A stretch of 64,000 nt of DNA, from positions 1 to 64,000 of the forward strand of contig NZ_MRYI01000006.1 of the NCBI RefSeq assembly GCF_002260525.1, in the 5' to 3' direction. Below are positions 17,632 to 26,678 of the stretch, one piece after another. Below the pieces are notes generated by a model, which was given only the letters and a program-made list of their open reading frames with translations, had not been told where the DNA came from and made no database searches. The position numbers were made by a program, and so were the translations under genes. The DNA comes from Hahella sp. CCB-MM4 (GTDB taxonomy: Bacteria; Pseudomonadota; Gammaproteobacteria; Pseudomonadales; Oleiphilaceae). The first letter of the stretch is position 1; every line of letters begins with the position of its first letter.

Positions 17632-19119
17632 ATGCCAAGCACTAAAGAAGATATTTTCCAACAGGCCAAGGACAGCCTACTGTACGCCGGCGCACTGATT
17701 CCCGGAACTGACCGGACTGAGGCTCAGCACTTTGAAACGCTGAATCCCTTTGATCACAGCGTGATTGGTAAAGTTCAGCGGTGTAACGGCGAGCATGTGG
17801 ATGCCGCAGTGAAAGCAGGCCGTGAAGTCTTTGAATCCGGTGCCTGGGCAAAGCTTTCTCCAGGAGAGCGCAAAAGCATCATGTTGCGCTGGTCAGCACT
17901 GATGGAGCAACACAAGGAAGAGCTGGCGGCTCTGGACTGTGTAGACGCAGGCAAACCCATTACAGAATGCCTGAATACCGATATTCCGGACACGATCCAG
18001 ACTTTCTCCTGGTATGCCGAAGCCATCGATAAACAGTTCGGAAAGGTTTCGCCGACAGCCAACGACAAGCTGGCCCTGATCGTCAAAGAGCCGATTGGTG
18101 TCGTTGGTGCGGTCCTGCCTTGGAATTTCCCGGCACTGATGTTTGCCTGGAAAGTAGCACCGGCATTGGCTGCCGGCAATTCGGTAGTGGTGAAACCGGC
18201 AGAATTGACGTCCTTGAGCGCCTACCGCATGGTTCAACTGGCTCACGAAGCCGGTGTACCGGAAGGTGCCCTGACCTTGGTTACCGGATTCGGTGAAGAG
18301 GTGGGTAAAGCCCTGGGGCTTCACCCGGATGTGGATGTGGTGTCCTTTACCGGTTCCACGGAGGTAGGCCGCCTGTTCCTGACCTACGCCGCCCAAAGCA
18401 ATTTGAAAGAAATCATATTGGAATGCGGCGGCAAGAGCCCCCAGGTGATATTTGAAGACGCCTACGACCTGGAAACCATTGCAGATGACGTCCTCTCCGC
18501 TGCGTTCTGGAATATGGGCGAAAACTGCAGCTGCGGCTCCCGTTTGATCGTGCATGAAAGTCTCAAGAACGACTTGCTCGGTATTCTGAAACAACGGCTG
18601 TCTGACGGCTGGAAGGTCGGTAATCCCCAGGATCCGGAAACCTCGATTGGACCGATGATAGAACCGGCACATTTCGATAAAGTCTGCCATTACATCGATA
18701 CTGCCAAGAAGGAAGGCGCAGAGCTGATTCAAGGTGGTGATGTGCTGGCATTAGGCGCTGGAATGACCATCGAACCGACCATTTTTGACGCTGTCACCTC
18801 AGAAATGAGTCTGTTCAGAGAGGAGGTTTTTGGTCCGGTGCTTGCCGTCTCCACTTTCGAAACCGAAGCTGAGGCCATTGATCTGGCCAATGCTACCAGC
18901 TATGGCTTGGCGGCATCGCTCTACACCTCGGATGTCCGCAGAGCCCACCGAGCCTCGCAGGCAATCAAAGCCGGTACCGTATCGGTCAACTGCTTCTCGG
19001 AGGGTGACATAACCACACCATTTGGGGGTTACAAAACTTCCGGATTCGGCGGCCGGGACAACGGACTTGAGGCCTTTGACCAGTACGTGCAGACCAAAAC
19101 GATCTGGTATGCTAATTAG
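17632..19119 (+). CDS. Alpha-ketoglutarate semialdehyde dehydrogenase (ALDH family)
   Basis: The 495-residue NAD(P)-dependent aldehyde dehydrogenase has the oxyanion segment LPWNFPALMFAWK, cofactor loop FTGSTEVGR, catalytic Glu-264 (LECGGKSP) and nucleophile Cys-299 (NMGENCSCGSR). Overall sequence is close to the PuuC/gamma-glutamyl-aminobutyraldehyde group. The pathway context indicates that it finishes hydroxyproline breakdown by making 2-oxoglutarate. AGGAG 6 nt upstream of the ATG comes from the end of an 18-bp tandem repeat. Confidence 0.88.
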   Translation: MPSTKEDIFQQAKDSLLYAGALIPGTDRTEAQHFETLNPFDHSVIGKVQRCNGEHVDAAVKAGREVFESGAWAKLSPGERKSIMLRWSALMEQHKEELAALDCVDAGKPITECLNTDIPDTIQTFSWYAEAIDKQFGKVSPTANDKLALIVKEPIGVVGAVLPWNFPALMFAWKVAPALAAGNSVVVKPAELTSLSAYRMVQLAHEAGVPEGALTLVTGFGEEVGKALGLHPDVDVVSFTGSTEVGRLFLTYAAQSNLKEIILECGGKSPQVIFEDAYDLETIADDVLSAAFWNMGENCSCGSRLIVHESLKNDLLGILKQRLSDGWKVGNPQDPETSIGPMIEPAHFDKVCHYIDTAKKEGAELIQGGDVLALGAGMTIEPTIFDAVTSEMSLFREEVFGPVLAVSTFETEAEAIDLANATSYGLAASLYTSDVRRAHRASQAIKAGTVSVNCFSEGDITTPFGGYKTSGFGGRDNGLEAFDQYVQTKTIWYAN

Positions 19120-19125
19120 CAGGAA

Positions 19126-19143
19126 AGCCGGGCTTGCCCGGCT
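19126..19143. terminator. Hairpin between convergent ALDH and EEP genes
   Basis: AGCCGGGC (19126-19133) and GCCCGGCT (19136-19143) form a perfect GC-rich stem. Only a short CTTT follows, so this is a strong hairpin with a weak T-tract at the end of the hydroxyproline operon. Confidence 0.6.
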
Positions 19144-19186
19144 ACAATCTTTATGGAGAGTCAGTACGGTTACACCTGGTTTGGAG

Positions 19187-21493
19187 TCACCGTGTGATTG
19201 AAGAATACGTGCCACCTACTGCAATAATTCCAACATTTTCTCTGTTGTGGTCCTGGTTCTTATTCTCTTCTTCCTGAAGCTTTACCTGCAATCCCTGATA
19301 GGAAATATCCATCTGCCTTGTAACCACAGGGTCTTTTCCATTTAGTGTTTGGCTTTGGCTGAATACAACCGGAGGCTGTTGAAATGGAGCATCGAAGTTA
19401 ACTTCATTAAATGAAAGCTTCATGCTCTTTGTTTTTGCCTGCAGAGTCACTCCATGATCTAAGTTATGTACCCCGGCCTCAAGCACGATGAACGAGATAT
19501 CTTCCATGTGGTGTACTCCATCAAGGTAATCCCACTCTTCGACTTTATACTCAAAGGAATTCGCATTCACATTTCTCAGTCGAATATGCGCCGGCTCCAG
19601 TCCCTTAGTGGAATTCATCATTGCAACTAAAACCGGGTTTACGTAATTTTTGGTCAGACCTGTAAAGGTACGCCATTCATGGTCGCCTTGCAGCCTTCCT
19701 GCCTCACCCACCTGAACCCCTCTATTATTTAATATTTTTCCCTCAAGTAAGGCCAGATAACCGATTGTTTCGTCATTATGAGTAGTCTCCTCATCCAATG
19801 AAATTTCCTCTTCAACCATTACATTAAACCCGGTTTCATCTAGGCTCTTGATACGCAAACCTGCGGTATCAATACCCTCATAGGTCTGCATGGCTGAGAA
19901 GACAACGAGATTTCTATATAAAGCGGCCTCTGGCTCAATTTCAACTGTGTCTCCAAACGATATTTTCTTCCAGTTGTGATCGGCCGTATTTGAGTATGAG
20001 TATTCTATGATTTTTGCCGGTGCAGCAGATGCTTCGACATTCAATTCAAACGTTGCCACCAGCGGCCAGTGATCAGACTGATCAACCAAGCTATCTCCAT
20101 ATTTAAAATGGGTCTGGTCAACTTGAATCGATTTTGGCTCAACATTGATTACGTCTGAGTTATCACCCTGCTTCAGATATACGTAGTCAATCCTGTCCGG
20201 TCCATTCGATTTTGGATCGTATATCTGTACAAGAGAGTTTTCAGCATCATATACCGTATAGGCTTTTTCGAACTCAACATTGGTATAGGTCACCTCGCCG
20301 TTAAGCTCCTCCCAAACATCATAAGCATTACGACTTTCAAATACGTCATTCATAGCGTCGTAATGACTAATATGCGTATTTAAATCTCCCATCAGGAACG
20401 CCGGAGTTGCCCCATCAAACGGTTCATCGTGCCCCCATTCCACTGCAATTTGTATGGGCGGATTGGTGGGAACGGAGACTAGCCTCCAATGTGATGATCC
20501 ATCTAAGGTGCCGTTCACAAACTCACCAATATTTGAGAAATCAGCCAACTCTACCTGAGTACTGGTGTGGCTCACGCCAATGCGTGACTTAAATGAAAGA
20601 CCAAGTGTTTCAAAAAATATAATATTGGCCGTGAGATAACCTTTTTCCGACCACCAGTCATCACCAACGGTAAATACATCAAGGTACTTTGTTAGATCAT
20701 TTTGAGCGGTGCCGTTAAGTGTTGAAAAAAGATGATTACCGGTATTTTCCAGACGAAATTTACTCAGCAGCACGAGACCGTTACTGATCTTGAGGGTTTG
20801 CATGGCATGTGGAGCATAATGGTATGGATATGTAGTCTTGAGCTGATTAATGAACCAGTCTTTCATTGAGTTTCCCCACACTTCCTGTAGCGCTACGACA
20901 TCCGGATCAAGATCCCAGATCGATTGCACTATGGCTTCTCTTCGTTTGCTGTCATCCCACACATGAGAGGACGAAAAATCACCAACCAAAGATTCTTTAA
21001 ACAGATGAGTGTTATAGGACAGGAACGTTACCCGATTTGTTGAAGGACGAATCCTATATTGGGCAACAGAATGGTTACCCGAGTTCTGGATACTGATTTC
21101 TATGTTTCGAGACTGGCTATGACGTCTATTGATATCCGGTACATGGAAATATATCCACACCAACTCACTGTTAGCCATTTCAAAAACAAGAGTGCCCTGG
21201 ATGGTACTCCCCACTGACTTGGCCTTGAAGCTTATTTGTTCACCAGCAGAAATATCCTCAGGGAGCTCCAGCATTTCACCATGATATAGATGCCCCGTCT
21301 GAGCCCCAAGTCCTCGCGGGTTGTCATCAGTTCCTTTGCTGTACCATAGAAATTTTAATGGCCCGCCCGTATCGTTCGTGATATAGCCGGTGTACTCATA
21401 ATTCGCTGCCAATGCAGATGAACCGAAACCCAATAAAAAGATTAGAAAGAGAACCACTGACCTTGTTAATAGTAAGCCACTTTTCCTTTTCAT
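19187..21493 (-). CDS. Secreted EEP-family hydrolase (sphingomyelinase/DNase I-like) with C-terminal repeats
   Basis: This 768-residue exported protein has a signal peptide ending SALAA near residue 29 and an N-terminal ~120-residue beta-rich domain. A complete endonuclease/exonuclease/phosphatase domain follows (LSYNTHLF, PDVVALQEVW, FLMGDLNTHISHYD, DRIDYVYL, SDHWPLVATF). Residues ~505-765 carry three related beta-rich modules, each with a PV(V/L)xxxxQ/N-type strand and an (E)EE/EEW turn. The catalytic set fits a neutral sphingomyelinase-like phosphodiesterase or nuclease; the substrate is undecided. The gene is visibly AT-richer than its neighbours, which suggests transfer. Confidence 0.8.
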   Translation of the reverse strand: MKRKSGLLLTRSVVLFLIFLLGFGSSALAANYEYTGYITNDTGGPLKFLWYSKGTDDNPRGLGAQTGHLYHGEMLELPEDISAGEQISFKAKSVGSTIQGTLVFEMANSELVWIYFHVPDINRRHSQSRNIEISIQNSGNHSVAQYRIRPSTNRVTFLSYNTHLFKESLVGDFSSSHVWDDSKRREAIVQSIWDLDPDVVALQEVWGNSMKDWFINQLKTTYPYHYAPHAMQTLKISNGLVLLSKFRLENTGNHLFSTLNGTAQNDLTKYLDVFTVGDDWWSEKGYLTANIIFFETLGLSFKSRIGVSHTSTQVELADFSNIGEFVNGTLDGSSHWRLVSVPTNPPIQIAVEWGHDEPFDGATPAFLMGDLNTHISHYDAMNDVFESRNAYDVWEELNGEVTYTNVEFEKAYTVYDAENSLVQIYDPKSNGPDRIDYVYLKQGDNSDVINVEPKSIQVDQTHFKYGDSLVDQSDHWPLVATFELNVEASAAPAKIIEYSYSNTADHNWKKISFGDTVEIEPEAALYRNLVVFSAMQTYEGIDTAGLRIKSLDETGFNVMVEEEISLDEETTHNDETIGYLALLEGKILNNRGVQVGEAGRLQGDHEWRTFTGLTKNYVNPVLVAMMNSTKGLEPAHIRLRNVNANSFEYKVEEWDYLDGVHHMEDISFIVLEAGVHNLDHGVTLQAKTKSMKLSFNEVNFDAPFQQPPVVFSQSQTLNGKDPVVTRQMDISYQGLQVKLQEEENKNQDHNRENVGIIAVGGTYSSITR

Positions 21494-21915
21494 TTATTTC
21501 TCCTTATTTTTACACGTCTTAGTCACCGGCGAACGACAGAAGAAAGAAACGGACAATATGCTGTTTGAGCTACTGGAGTTCACCGATGCAGGTAATAGTA
21601 AGGGAGGTAAAAGTGGCAGGTTGTCGATCATGTTGTAAGCGTTATCGAAGTTGTTGCGATATTCAGAATGCCTATGAATCCTCCTTCTCCTGGATAGGAA
21701 CAAGATTAAATTTGAACGAGAATCGGTAGCGAAAAGGAACAGGCATTCATTGCCTGGGATCTGAGAATAGGTACCCAGTGACATAAAAAAAGCACTAACT
21801 CCCTTCAGATAACAGACCTGAAGCAGAGTAGTGCCGGCCACACACAAAAGACCTGAATGAGCGTCGTTTACTTCTGACTTACTTTAAAAAATCTCCGCCT
21901 GAAAAAGGCAGACTT
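21494..21915. other. Gap of about 420 bp between EEP gene and mdh
   Basis: This contains the terminator of mdh (21785-21834) and, nearer the EEP gene, its presumed promoter and a TAAGGAGAAAT ribosome-binding site on the minus strand. I see no credible gene. The 117-codon minus-strand frame here has no family features and runs through the terminator hairpin. Confidence 0.5.
21785..21834 (-). terminator. Rho-independent terminator of mdh
   Basis: Read on the minus strand, GCACTA...CTTCAG pairs with CTGAAG...TAGTGC in a long two-part stem, followed by seven Ts. It lies about 80 bp past the malate dehydrogenase stop. Confidence 0.8.
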
Positions 21916-22941
21916 TCAGGCCACACCTGACAACGTTGTAAAGCCTCTCCGGGCTAGAGAGGTTTCCGGTAACAAGGAAAGCACCGCCTGCCGCTCACGA
22001 AGTAATTCCTGTTCGGTTTCGCGGATCATCTTTTTGCAGAAATCATCCAGTTCCAGGCCTTCCACAATATCCACGTTTCCATGACGGCAGGTCACTGGGA
22101 AGGAGAAAAACAATCCGGGCGCCACGCCATATTCCCCATGGCTGAACACGCCCATGCTGACAAAATCTCCCGTTGTGGTGCCGATCATCCAGTCACGCAG
22201 ATGATCGATAATCGCCTGCGCGGCTGACGCCGCACTGGTCCGCCCTTTCACATTGATGACAGCTTCACCGCGCAACTGCACTTCACCAATCATGATTTCA
22301 CGGTACCAGTCAATATCCAGCCCACGCCGCAGGGGCTGGCCGTTAATATGGACATGGCTGGCATCAGGAAACTGGGTGCTGGCATGGTTACCCCATACAG
22401 CCAGTCTTTCCACACTCTGTGGGCTCACCCCCAGCTTACGGGACAGGAAACCCTTGGCCCGGTTGTGGTCCAGGCGCATCAATACGGTGAATTGGCTGGG
22501 TGACAGGCGCTCCGCATTAGCCCAGGCGATCAATGCGTTAGTGTTGGCCGGATTCCCGACCACCAGAACCTTCACAGACGGCTTGGCATAATGACCAAGC
22601 GCTTTACCCTGCTGGGCAAAAATCTCGGCATTATCCTGCAACAGGTCTATCCGCTGCATACCTGCGGTGCGGGGTTTGGCACCAACAAGAATGGCATAAT
22701 CGCAATCGACAAAACCGGACTCGGGAGTTTCATGGAGGGTAACGGACTCAAGCAACGGAAAGGCACAATCTTCCAGTTCCATTGCCAGCCCCCGGAGCAC
22801 CTGCATGGCATCGGGTCGTTCAATCAATTGAAGACGTATGGGGCGTTGCCCAAACGGTTCACCAGCCGCCAGACGAAACAGCAGAGACTGACAAACACTA
22901 CCTGCCGCACCGGTCACGGCTACGGTCAATGGCTGAGACAT
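21916..22941 (-). CDS. mdh: Malate dehydrogenase
   Basis: The 341-residue NAD-dependent enzyme oxidises malate to oxaloacetate in the TCA cycle. Visible features are the Rossmann VAVTGAAGSVCQSLLFRLA, AKPRTAGMQRIDLL mobile loop with substrate arginine, VVGNPANTNA, and catalytic histidine in VWGNHASTQFPD. The length matches the cytosolic-type bacterial MDH group. Start 22941 follows GAGGATGTT; an upstream in-frame extension of 39 residues looks non-native. A pair of GTGACAT-type direct repeats 115-150 bp upstream may bind an activator. Confidence 0.9.
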   Translation of the reverse strand: MSQPLTVAVTGAAGSVCQSLLFRLAAGEPFGQRPIRLQLIERPDAMQVLRGLAMELEDCAFPLLESVTLHETPESGFVDCDYAILVGAKPRTAGMQRIDLLQDNAEIFAQQGKALGHYAKPSVKVLVVGNPANTNALIAWANAERLSPSQFTVLMRLDHNRAKGFLSRKLGVSPQSVERLAVWGNHASTQFPDASHVHINGQPLRRGLDIDWYREIMIGEVQLRGEAVINVKGRTSAASAAQAIIDHLRDWMIGTTTGDFVSMGVFSHGEYGVAPGLFFSFPVTCRHGNVDIVEGLELDDFCKKMIRETEQELLRERQAVLSLLPETSLARRGFTTLSGVA

Positions 22942-23055
22942 AACATCCTCCACGAATGTATATATGAAGTCCCTTTCATTGTACGTCGAGCACCCCGTTG
23001 GTGTAGTTTCCACTATGGTCGAAACCAGCTTAGACATTAGGCTAAGCGTCTTTTC

Positions 23056-23089
23056 CATCGTGACATTTGGACGTCTTCATGGTGACATT
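23056..23089. promoter_or_regulatory. Direct repeat upstream of mdh
   Basis: CATCGTGACATT (23056-23067) and CATGGTGACATT (23078-23089) match at 11 of 12 positions with a 22-bp period, two helical turns. This geometry suits a dimeric activator on one DNA face. The regulator is unknown. Confidence 0.4.
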
Positions 23090-23256
23090 CAGGCACTTTT
23101 TCCCAATACCCTACTGCACTAAAAACGAGCAAGTGAAAGCACCGAAATGGCACAATTCACCGCGGTTACCCGATGAGCATATCTGTAGTATGATGCTCAA
23201 AAAAATTGCTTTAGTGTTTGGCAATACTTACAAATCAATTGATTAAGTAGATATCT

Positions 23257-23571
23257 ATGAACAAGTTGAAATTTGTCCCGATTCTCGCCGTCCTTACCGT
23301 AGCTTCCTGTGCAACGGTCAAGCCAACTCCCGGCTCTGAAAACGTCAAACTGCTCACCACTGAAGAAGCCTCCCAATGTGAGCGACTGGGTACCGCTTCA
23401 GCCCAGGTGCTGGATAAGGTCGGATTCCTTCCCAGAGGCGAAGCTCCCATGGCTGATGAACTTCTGGTACTCGCTAAAAATGAAGCCATCAAAATGGGCG
23501 GCAACGCGCTAGCCACGGCCAGCGAAATTATCGACGGCACCCGTGAATACATCATCTACAACTGCCAGTAG
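23257..23571 (+). CDS. DUF4156-like small lipoprotein
   Basis: The 104-residue protein begins with a lipoprotein signal peptide whose lipobox LTVASC places Cys at residue 18. The mature part has two further cysteines (SQCERLG and the C-terminal YNCQ) that could form a disulfide. An EAIKMGGNALATASEI segment resembles DUF4156/YjfK-type small periplasmic domains. The next residue after Cys is Ala, so outer-membrane sorting is expected. Function unknown. A terminator follows directly, so it is probably monocistronic. Confidence 0.65.
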   Translation: MNKLKFVPILAVLTVASCATVKPTPGSENVKLLTTEEASQCERLGTASAQVLDKVGFLPRGEAPMADELLVLAKNEAIKMGGNALATASEIIDGTREYIIYNCQ

Positions 23572-23590
23572 AGATTTTTATTGCTGTTGC

Positions 23591-23618
23591 AGAGCCTGCT
23601 ATTACGATGGCAGGCTCT
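23591..23618 (+). terminator. Terminator after the lipoprotein gene
   Basis: AGAGCCTGC (23591-23599) pairs with GCAGGCTCT (23610-23618), followed by GTTATTT. The stem is strong and the T-tract moderate. Confidence 0.75.
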
Positions 23619-23662
23619 GTTATTTCATATCATTGAATGACTAAACCCCCAATCTAAAACAC

Positions 23663-26209
23663 ATGTCACACGCTTTTCTGCTGACCCGCCAATGGGATGA
23701 TGCTCCAGCCAATGGAAGAGGTTCGAAGAAACTGCAGCTGACATTATGGGCTACGGGACCGGACGGCCCTATCCGCTTGCACTACCCTGCTCAGCAGGCC
23801 GTATGTTTCCTCGATACCGAGGAAGTGGAACAGGCCAGAAGCCTTTTATCCCGGGACTACGGTCCTTCTCATGCCCCAGACCCTGTCTGGCATGACAAAC
23901 CGGTGAATTTGCTCAGTTTCAAAGGCAAGCCCGTCCATGCGTTTTACTTTAAAGAACAACGGGTTCTCTATCGTGCCCGCGATCTCCTTCAGAATACCGG
24001 GCTCACGCCTCTGGAAGCCGATATTCAACCTCATGATCGCTTCCTGATGGAGCGCTTTATTACCGCGTCCTTTGAATATAAAGGGGCTCCTGCCAGACAC
24101 GGAAATTTCAGCGAACTGGTGGATGCACCTCTGAAGCCGGCTCATTATCGGCCGGACTTTACCGTGCTGTCCCTGGACATCGAAACCTCGATGACCGGTG
24201 ATCATCTGTATTCCATTGGCCTCGTCATGACCCGGAGTCTGGCTCCCGGGGATCCGGAAAAAGACCACAGACGGTCCGAAAACGAACAGGTCATCGAAAA
24301 GGTATTTATGGTCGGGTCCCCCGACCATATTAACGCCTCAGAAAATCAGCACCCCATACCGGAATACCTGGAACTTTGCCTGGATGAACGTGACCTGATG
24401 CATCGCTTCCTGCAATGGTTTGCCGAGGAAGACCCGGACATTATCATTGGCTGGAGCGTGATTAACTTTGACCTCCGTTTTCTGCAAAAGAAAGCCGACA
24501 GCCTGGGGATTCCGCTCAATCTCGGACGGGGTAACAGTCCCCTGGACTGGCGCCAGTCACGCAATGATGAAGGTCACTATACCCTCTGTATGCCAGGAAG
24601 ACTGGTGCTTGACGGCATAGAAACACTGAAGTCGGCCACCTATGTCTTTGAAAGCTTTTCACTGCAGAGCGTGGCCAACACTCTGCTCAACCGGGGCAAA
24701 TTGATTCACGATGTGGACAACCGCGGTGAAGAAATCACCCGATTGTTCCGCGAAGACAAAATCTCCCTGGCGGCTTATAACCTGGAAGACTGCCAATTGG
24801 TCTGGGACATTTTCCGCCACACCGAGCTGATTGCATTCGCGGTCGAGCGCGCGGAACTGACCGGCCTGGCGATGGATCGATTCGGCGGCTCAGTCGCCGC
24901 CTTCGATCATCGCTATCTGCCACGTCTGCATCGGGCGGGCTACGTTGCCCCCAGTCTGGTCAAGGATCCAATTGGTGTCGGCAGTCCTGGCGGTTATGTC
25001 ATGGACTCCATACCGGGGCTGTATGAGCATGTACTGGTGCTGGATTTCAAAAGCCTGTACCCCAGTATCATCCGCACATTCAAGATCGACCCCCTGGCCC
25101 GCATCAAGGGAATTCTGGAAGAACCCACACCAGCCTATGACCGGGACGATCAATGGGACCAGAGGGAAACGCCCGAAGTGCCGAAATCTGATTTCGTTCC
25201 GGGATTCAATGGCGCGGTATTCAGCAAAGACTCCCCTATTCTGCCGGATCTGATCGGGGAACTCTGGCAAGCGCGGGATCAGGCCAAGCGCCACAAGAAT
25301 GCGGCCATGTCCCAGGCAATCAAGATATTGATGAACTCTTTTTACGGCGTACTGGGAACTCCTGGCTGCCGCTTCTTTGACTACCGATTGCCAAGCTCAA
25401 TAACACTGCGTGGCCATCGCATTCTGAATCGCACAAAGGCACTGATTGAGGCAGAGGGTCATGAAGTCATTTACGGCGACACCGACTCGGTTTTTGTGCA
25501 CCTGCGACAGGTCAAGGATCTGGATAACCAACAGATATTTGCCATCGGTGAACAGCTGGCCAAACACCTGAACCAGTGGTGGCAAAAGGAATTAACAAAC
25601 CAATACCAGATTCAGAGCTATCTTGAAATTGAGTTCGAAACCCATTTCACCCGCTTTGTCATGCCCACCATTCGAGGTTCAGAGAAAGGCAGCAAAAAAC
25701 GCTATGCCGGTTTGGTCGTGAAACCGGATGGTAAAGAAGACTTGGTATTCAAGGGACTGGAAACGGTCCGTACTGACTGGACGCCGCTGGCCAGGGAGTT
25801 CCAGAAAGAACTCTACCGGCGCATTTTCTATTACGAACCCTATGAAAGTTATATTCAGGGAATCGTTCAGTCCATCCGTAACGGCGAGCGGGACGAGCAG
25901 CTTTACTACCGTAAACGACTGCGCCGCAAAATCGATGAATACCAGCGTAATATTCCTCCCCACGTGCAAGCCGCCCGTCGCGCCAACCTGCATCGAAAGG
26001 AACTCCATCAGCCGCCGCTTTATCGTCGGGGTGACTGGGTGGAATATGTGATGACGCTTAACGGGCCGGAAGCTTTGTCTTATCGACAATCATCACTGGA
26101 TTATGATCTGTATATTGACCGGCAAATAGCCCCGATTGTGGATGGGATATGCCATTTTCTGGGTACATCGTTTGAGGAGATTGCAAGTCCGCAGATTGGA
26201 TTGTTTTAA
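23663..26209 (+). CDS. polB: DNA polymerase II
   Basis: The 848-residue family-B polymerase carries a 3'-5' exonuclease (ExoI LSLDIETSM near residue 170, then IIGWSVINFDLRFL and YNLEDCQLV). Its palm motifs are A, DFKSLYPSIIRTFK (~460), B, ILMNSFYGVLGTPGCRFFD, and C, YGDTDSVFV (~605). All catalytic acids are present. In E. coli this SOS-induced enzyme restarts and bypasses stalled forks. It is somewhat longer than the 783-residue E. coli protein. No obvious LexA box was seen directly before the start. Confidence 0.95.
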   Translation: MSHAFLLTRQWDDAPANGRGSKKLQLTLWATGPDGPIRLHYPAQQAVCFLDTEEVEQARSLLSRDYGPSHAPDPVWHDKPVNLLSFKGKPVHAFYFKEQRVLYRARDLLQNTGLTPLEADIQPHDRFLMERFITASFEYKGAPARHGNFSELVDAPLKPAHYRPDFTVLSLDIETSMTGDHLYSIGLVMTRSLAPGDPEKDHRRSENEQVIEKVFMVGSPDHINASENQHPIPEYLELCLDERDLMHRFLQWFAEEDPDIIIGWSVINFDLRFLQKKADSLGIPLNLGRGNSPLDWRQSRNDEGHYTLCMPGRLVLDGIETLKSATYVFESFSLQSVANTLLNRGKLIHDVDNRGEEITRLFREDKISLAAYNLEDCQLVWDIFRHTELIAFAVERAELTGLAMDRFGGSVAAFDHRYLPRLHRAGYVAPSLVKDPIGVGSPGGYVMDSIPGLYEHVLVLDFKSLYPSIIRTFKIDPLARIKGILEEPTPAYDRDDQWDQRETPEVPKSDFVPGFNGAVFSKDSPILPDLIGELWQARDQAKRHKNAAMSQAIKILMNSFYGVLGTPGCRFFDYRLPSSITLRGHRILNRTKALIEAEGHEVIYGDTDSVFVHLRQVKDLDNQQIFAIGEQLAKHLNQWWQKELTNQYQIQSYLEIEFETHFTRFVMPTIRGSEKGSKKRYAGLVVKPDGKEDLVFKGLETVRTDWTPLAREFQKELYRRIFYYEPYESYIQGIVQSIRNGERDEQLYYRKRLRRKIDEYQRNIPPHVQAARRANLHRKELHQPPLYRRGDWVEYVMTLNGPEALSYRQSSLDYDLYIDRQIAPIVDGICHFLGTSFEEIASPQIGLF

Positions 26210-26230
26210 GAATTTTGCTCAGAAAATTCT
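26209..26230. repeat. AT-rich inverted repeat between convergent genes
   Basis: AGAATTTT (26209-26216) and AAAATTCT (26223-26230) lie at the polB stop and before the end of the convergent membrane-protein gene. It could act as a weak bidirectional terminator. Confidence 0.35.
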
Positions 26231-26243
26231 AGTATGAGGCCAC

Positions 26244-26669
26244 TCAGACAAGATCTGATACCTTCGACATAATTGCGATACACAGGATGGCCAGTATTCC
26301 CCCCAAAACCAGAGCAAACTTATCTACTTTCTTCGTTGTCTTCTCTACGTCTGAAATAAGCACATACTTTCGGGGTACGAGTTTTGGATTTTGGACAAAA
26401 GCAACTGTGAGAATGAATAGAACAAGAATTAGCTTTATTGCGAATTCGCCCATCTTACTCTCCGGACTGAATACCTCTGTGAAAACAGAGTTCAATATAA
26501 AGTAACCAGCCAATAAAAGGACTCCTGGAATTCTCTTTTTCAATCCGCCGACGGCTTTATAGGAAACAGGTCGATAGGAAGAGCCGCACTCCTTACAGCT
26601 GATCCCCCAGGAAAACCTTTTTCTCCTCGTAGCCTTTTTGCAGCCGGGACAAATTACGTTACGACCCAT
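26244..26669 (-). CDS. Membrane protein with N-terminal zinc ribbon
   Basis: The 141-residue protein opens with a CPGCKK...CKECGS zinc-ribbon-like pair of cysteine knuckles (residues 8-30). Three hydrophobic helices follow, at about 48-65, 78-92 and 120-135. I do not recognise a named family. It lies 9 bp after the L,D-transpeptidase gene on the same strand and is probably co-transcribed with it. The AT-rich composition of the pair differs from polB next door, hinting at acquisition. Confidence 0.6.
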   Translation of the reverse strand: MGRNVICPGCKKATRRKRFSWGISCKECGSSYRPVSYKAVGGLKKRIPGVLLLAGYFILNSVFTEVFSPESKMGEFAIKLILVLFILTVAFVQNPKLVPRKYVLISDVEKTTKKVDKFALVLGGILAILCIAIMSKVSDLV

Positions 26670-26678
26670 GTTTACTTC

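Noticed and set aside
21494-21847. Minus-strand frame of 117 codons before the EEP gene
   Set aside because: Runs across the mdh terminator hairpin, has unusual composition and no family pattern.
22942-23058. 39-residue N-terminal extension of malate dehydrogenase
   Set aside because: The extension lacks family similarity and there is a good GAGGAT site before ATG 22941.
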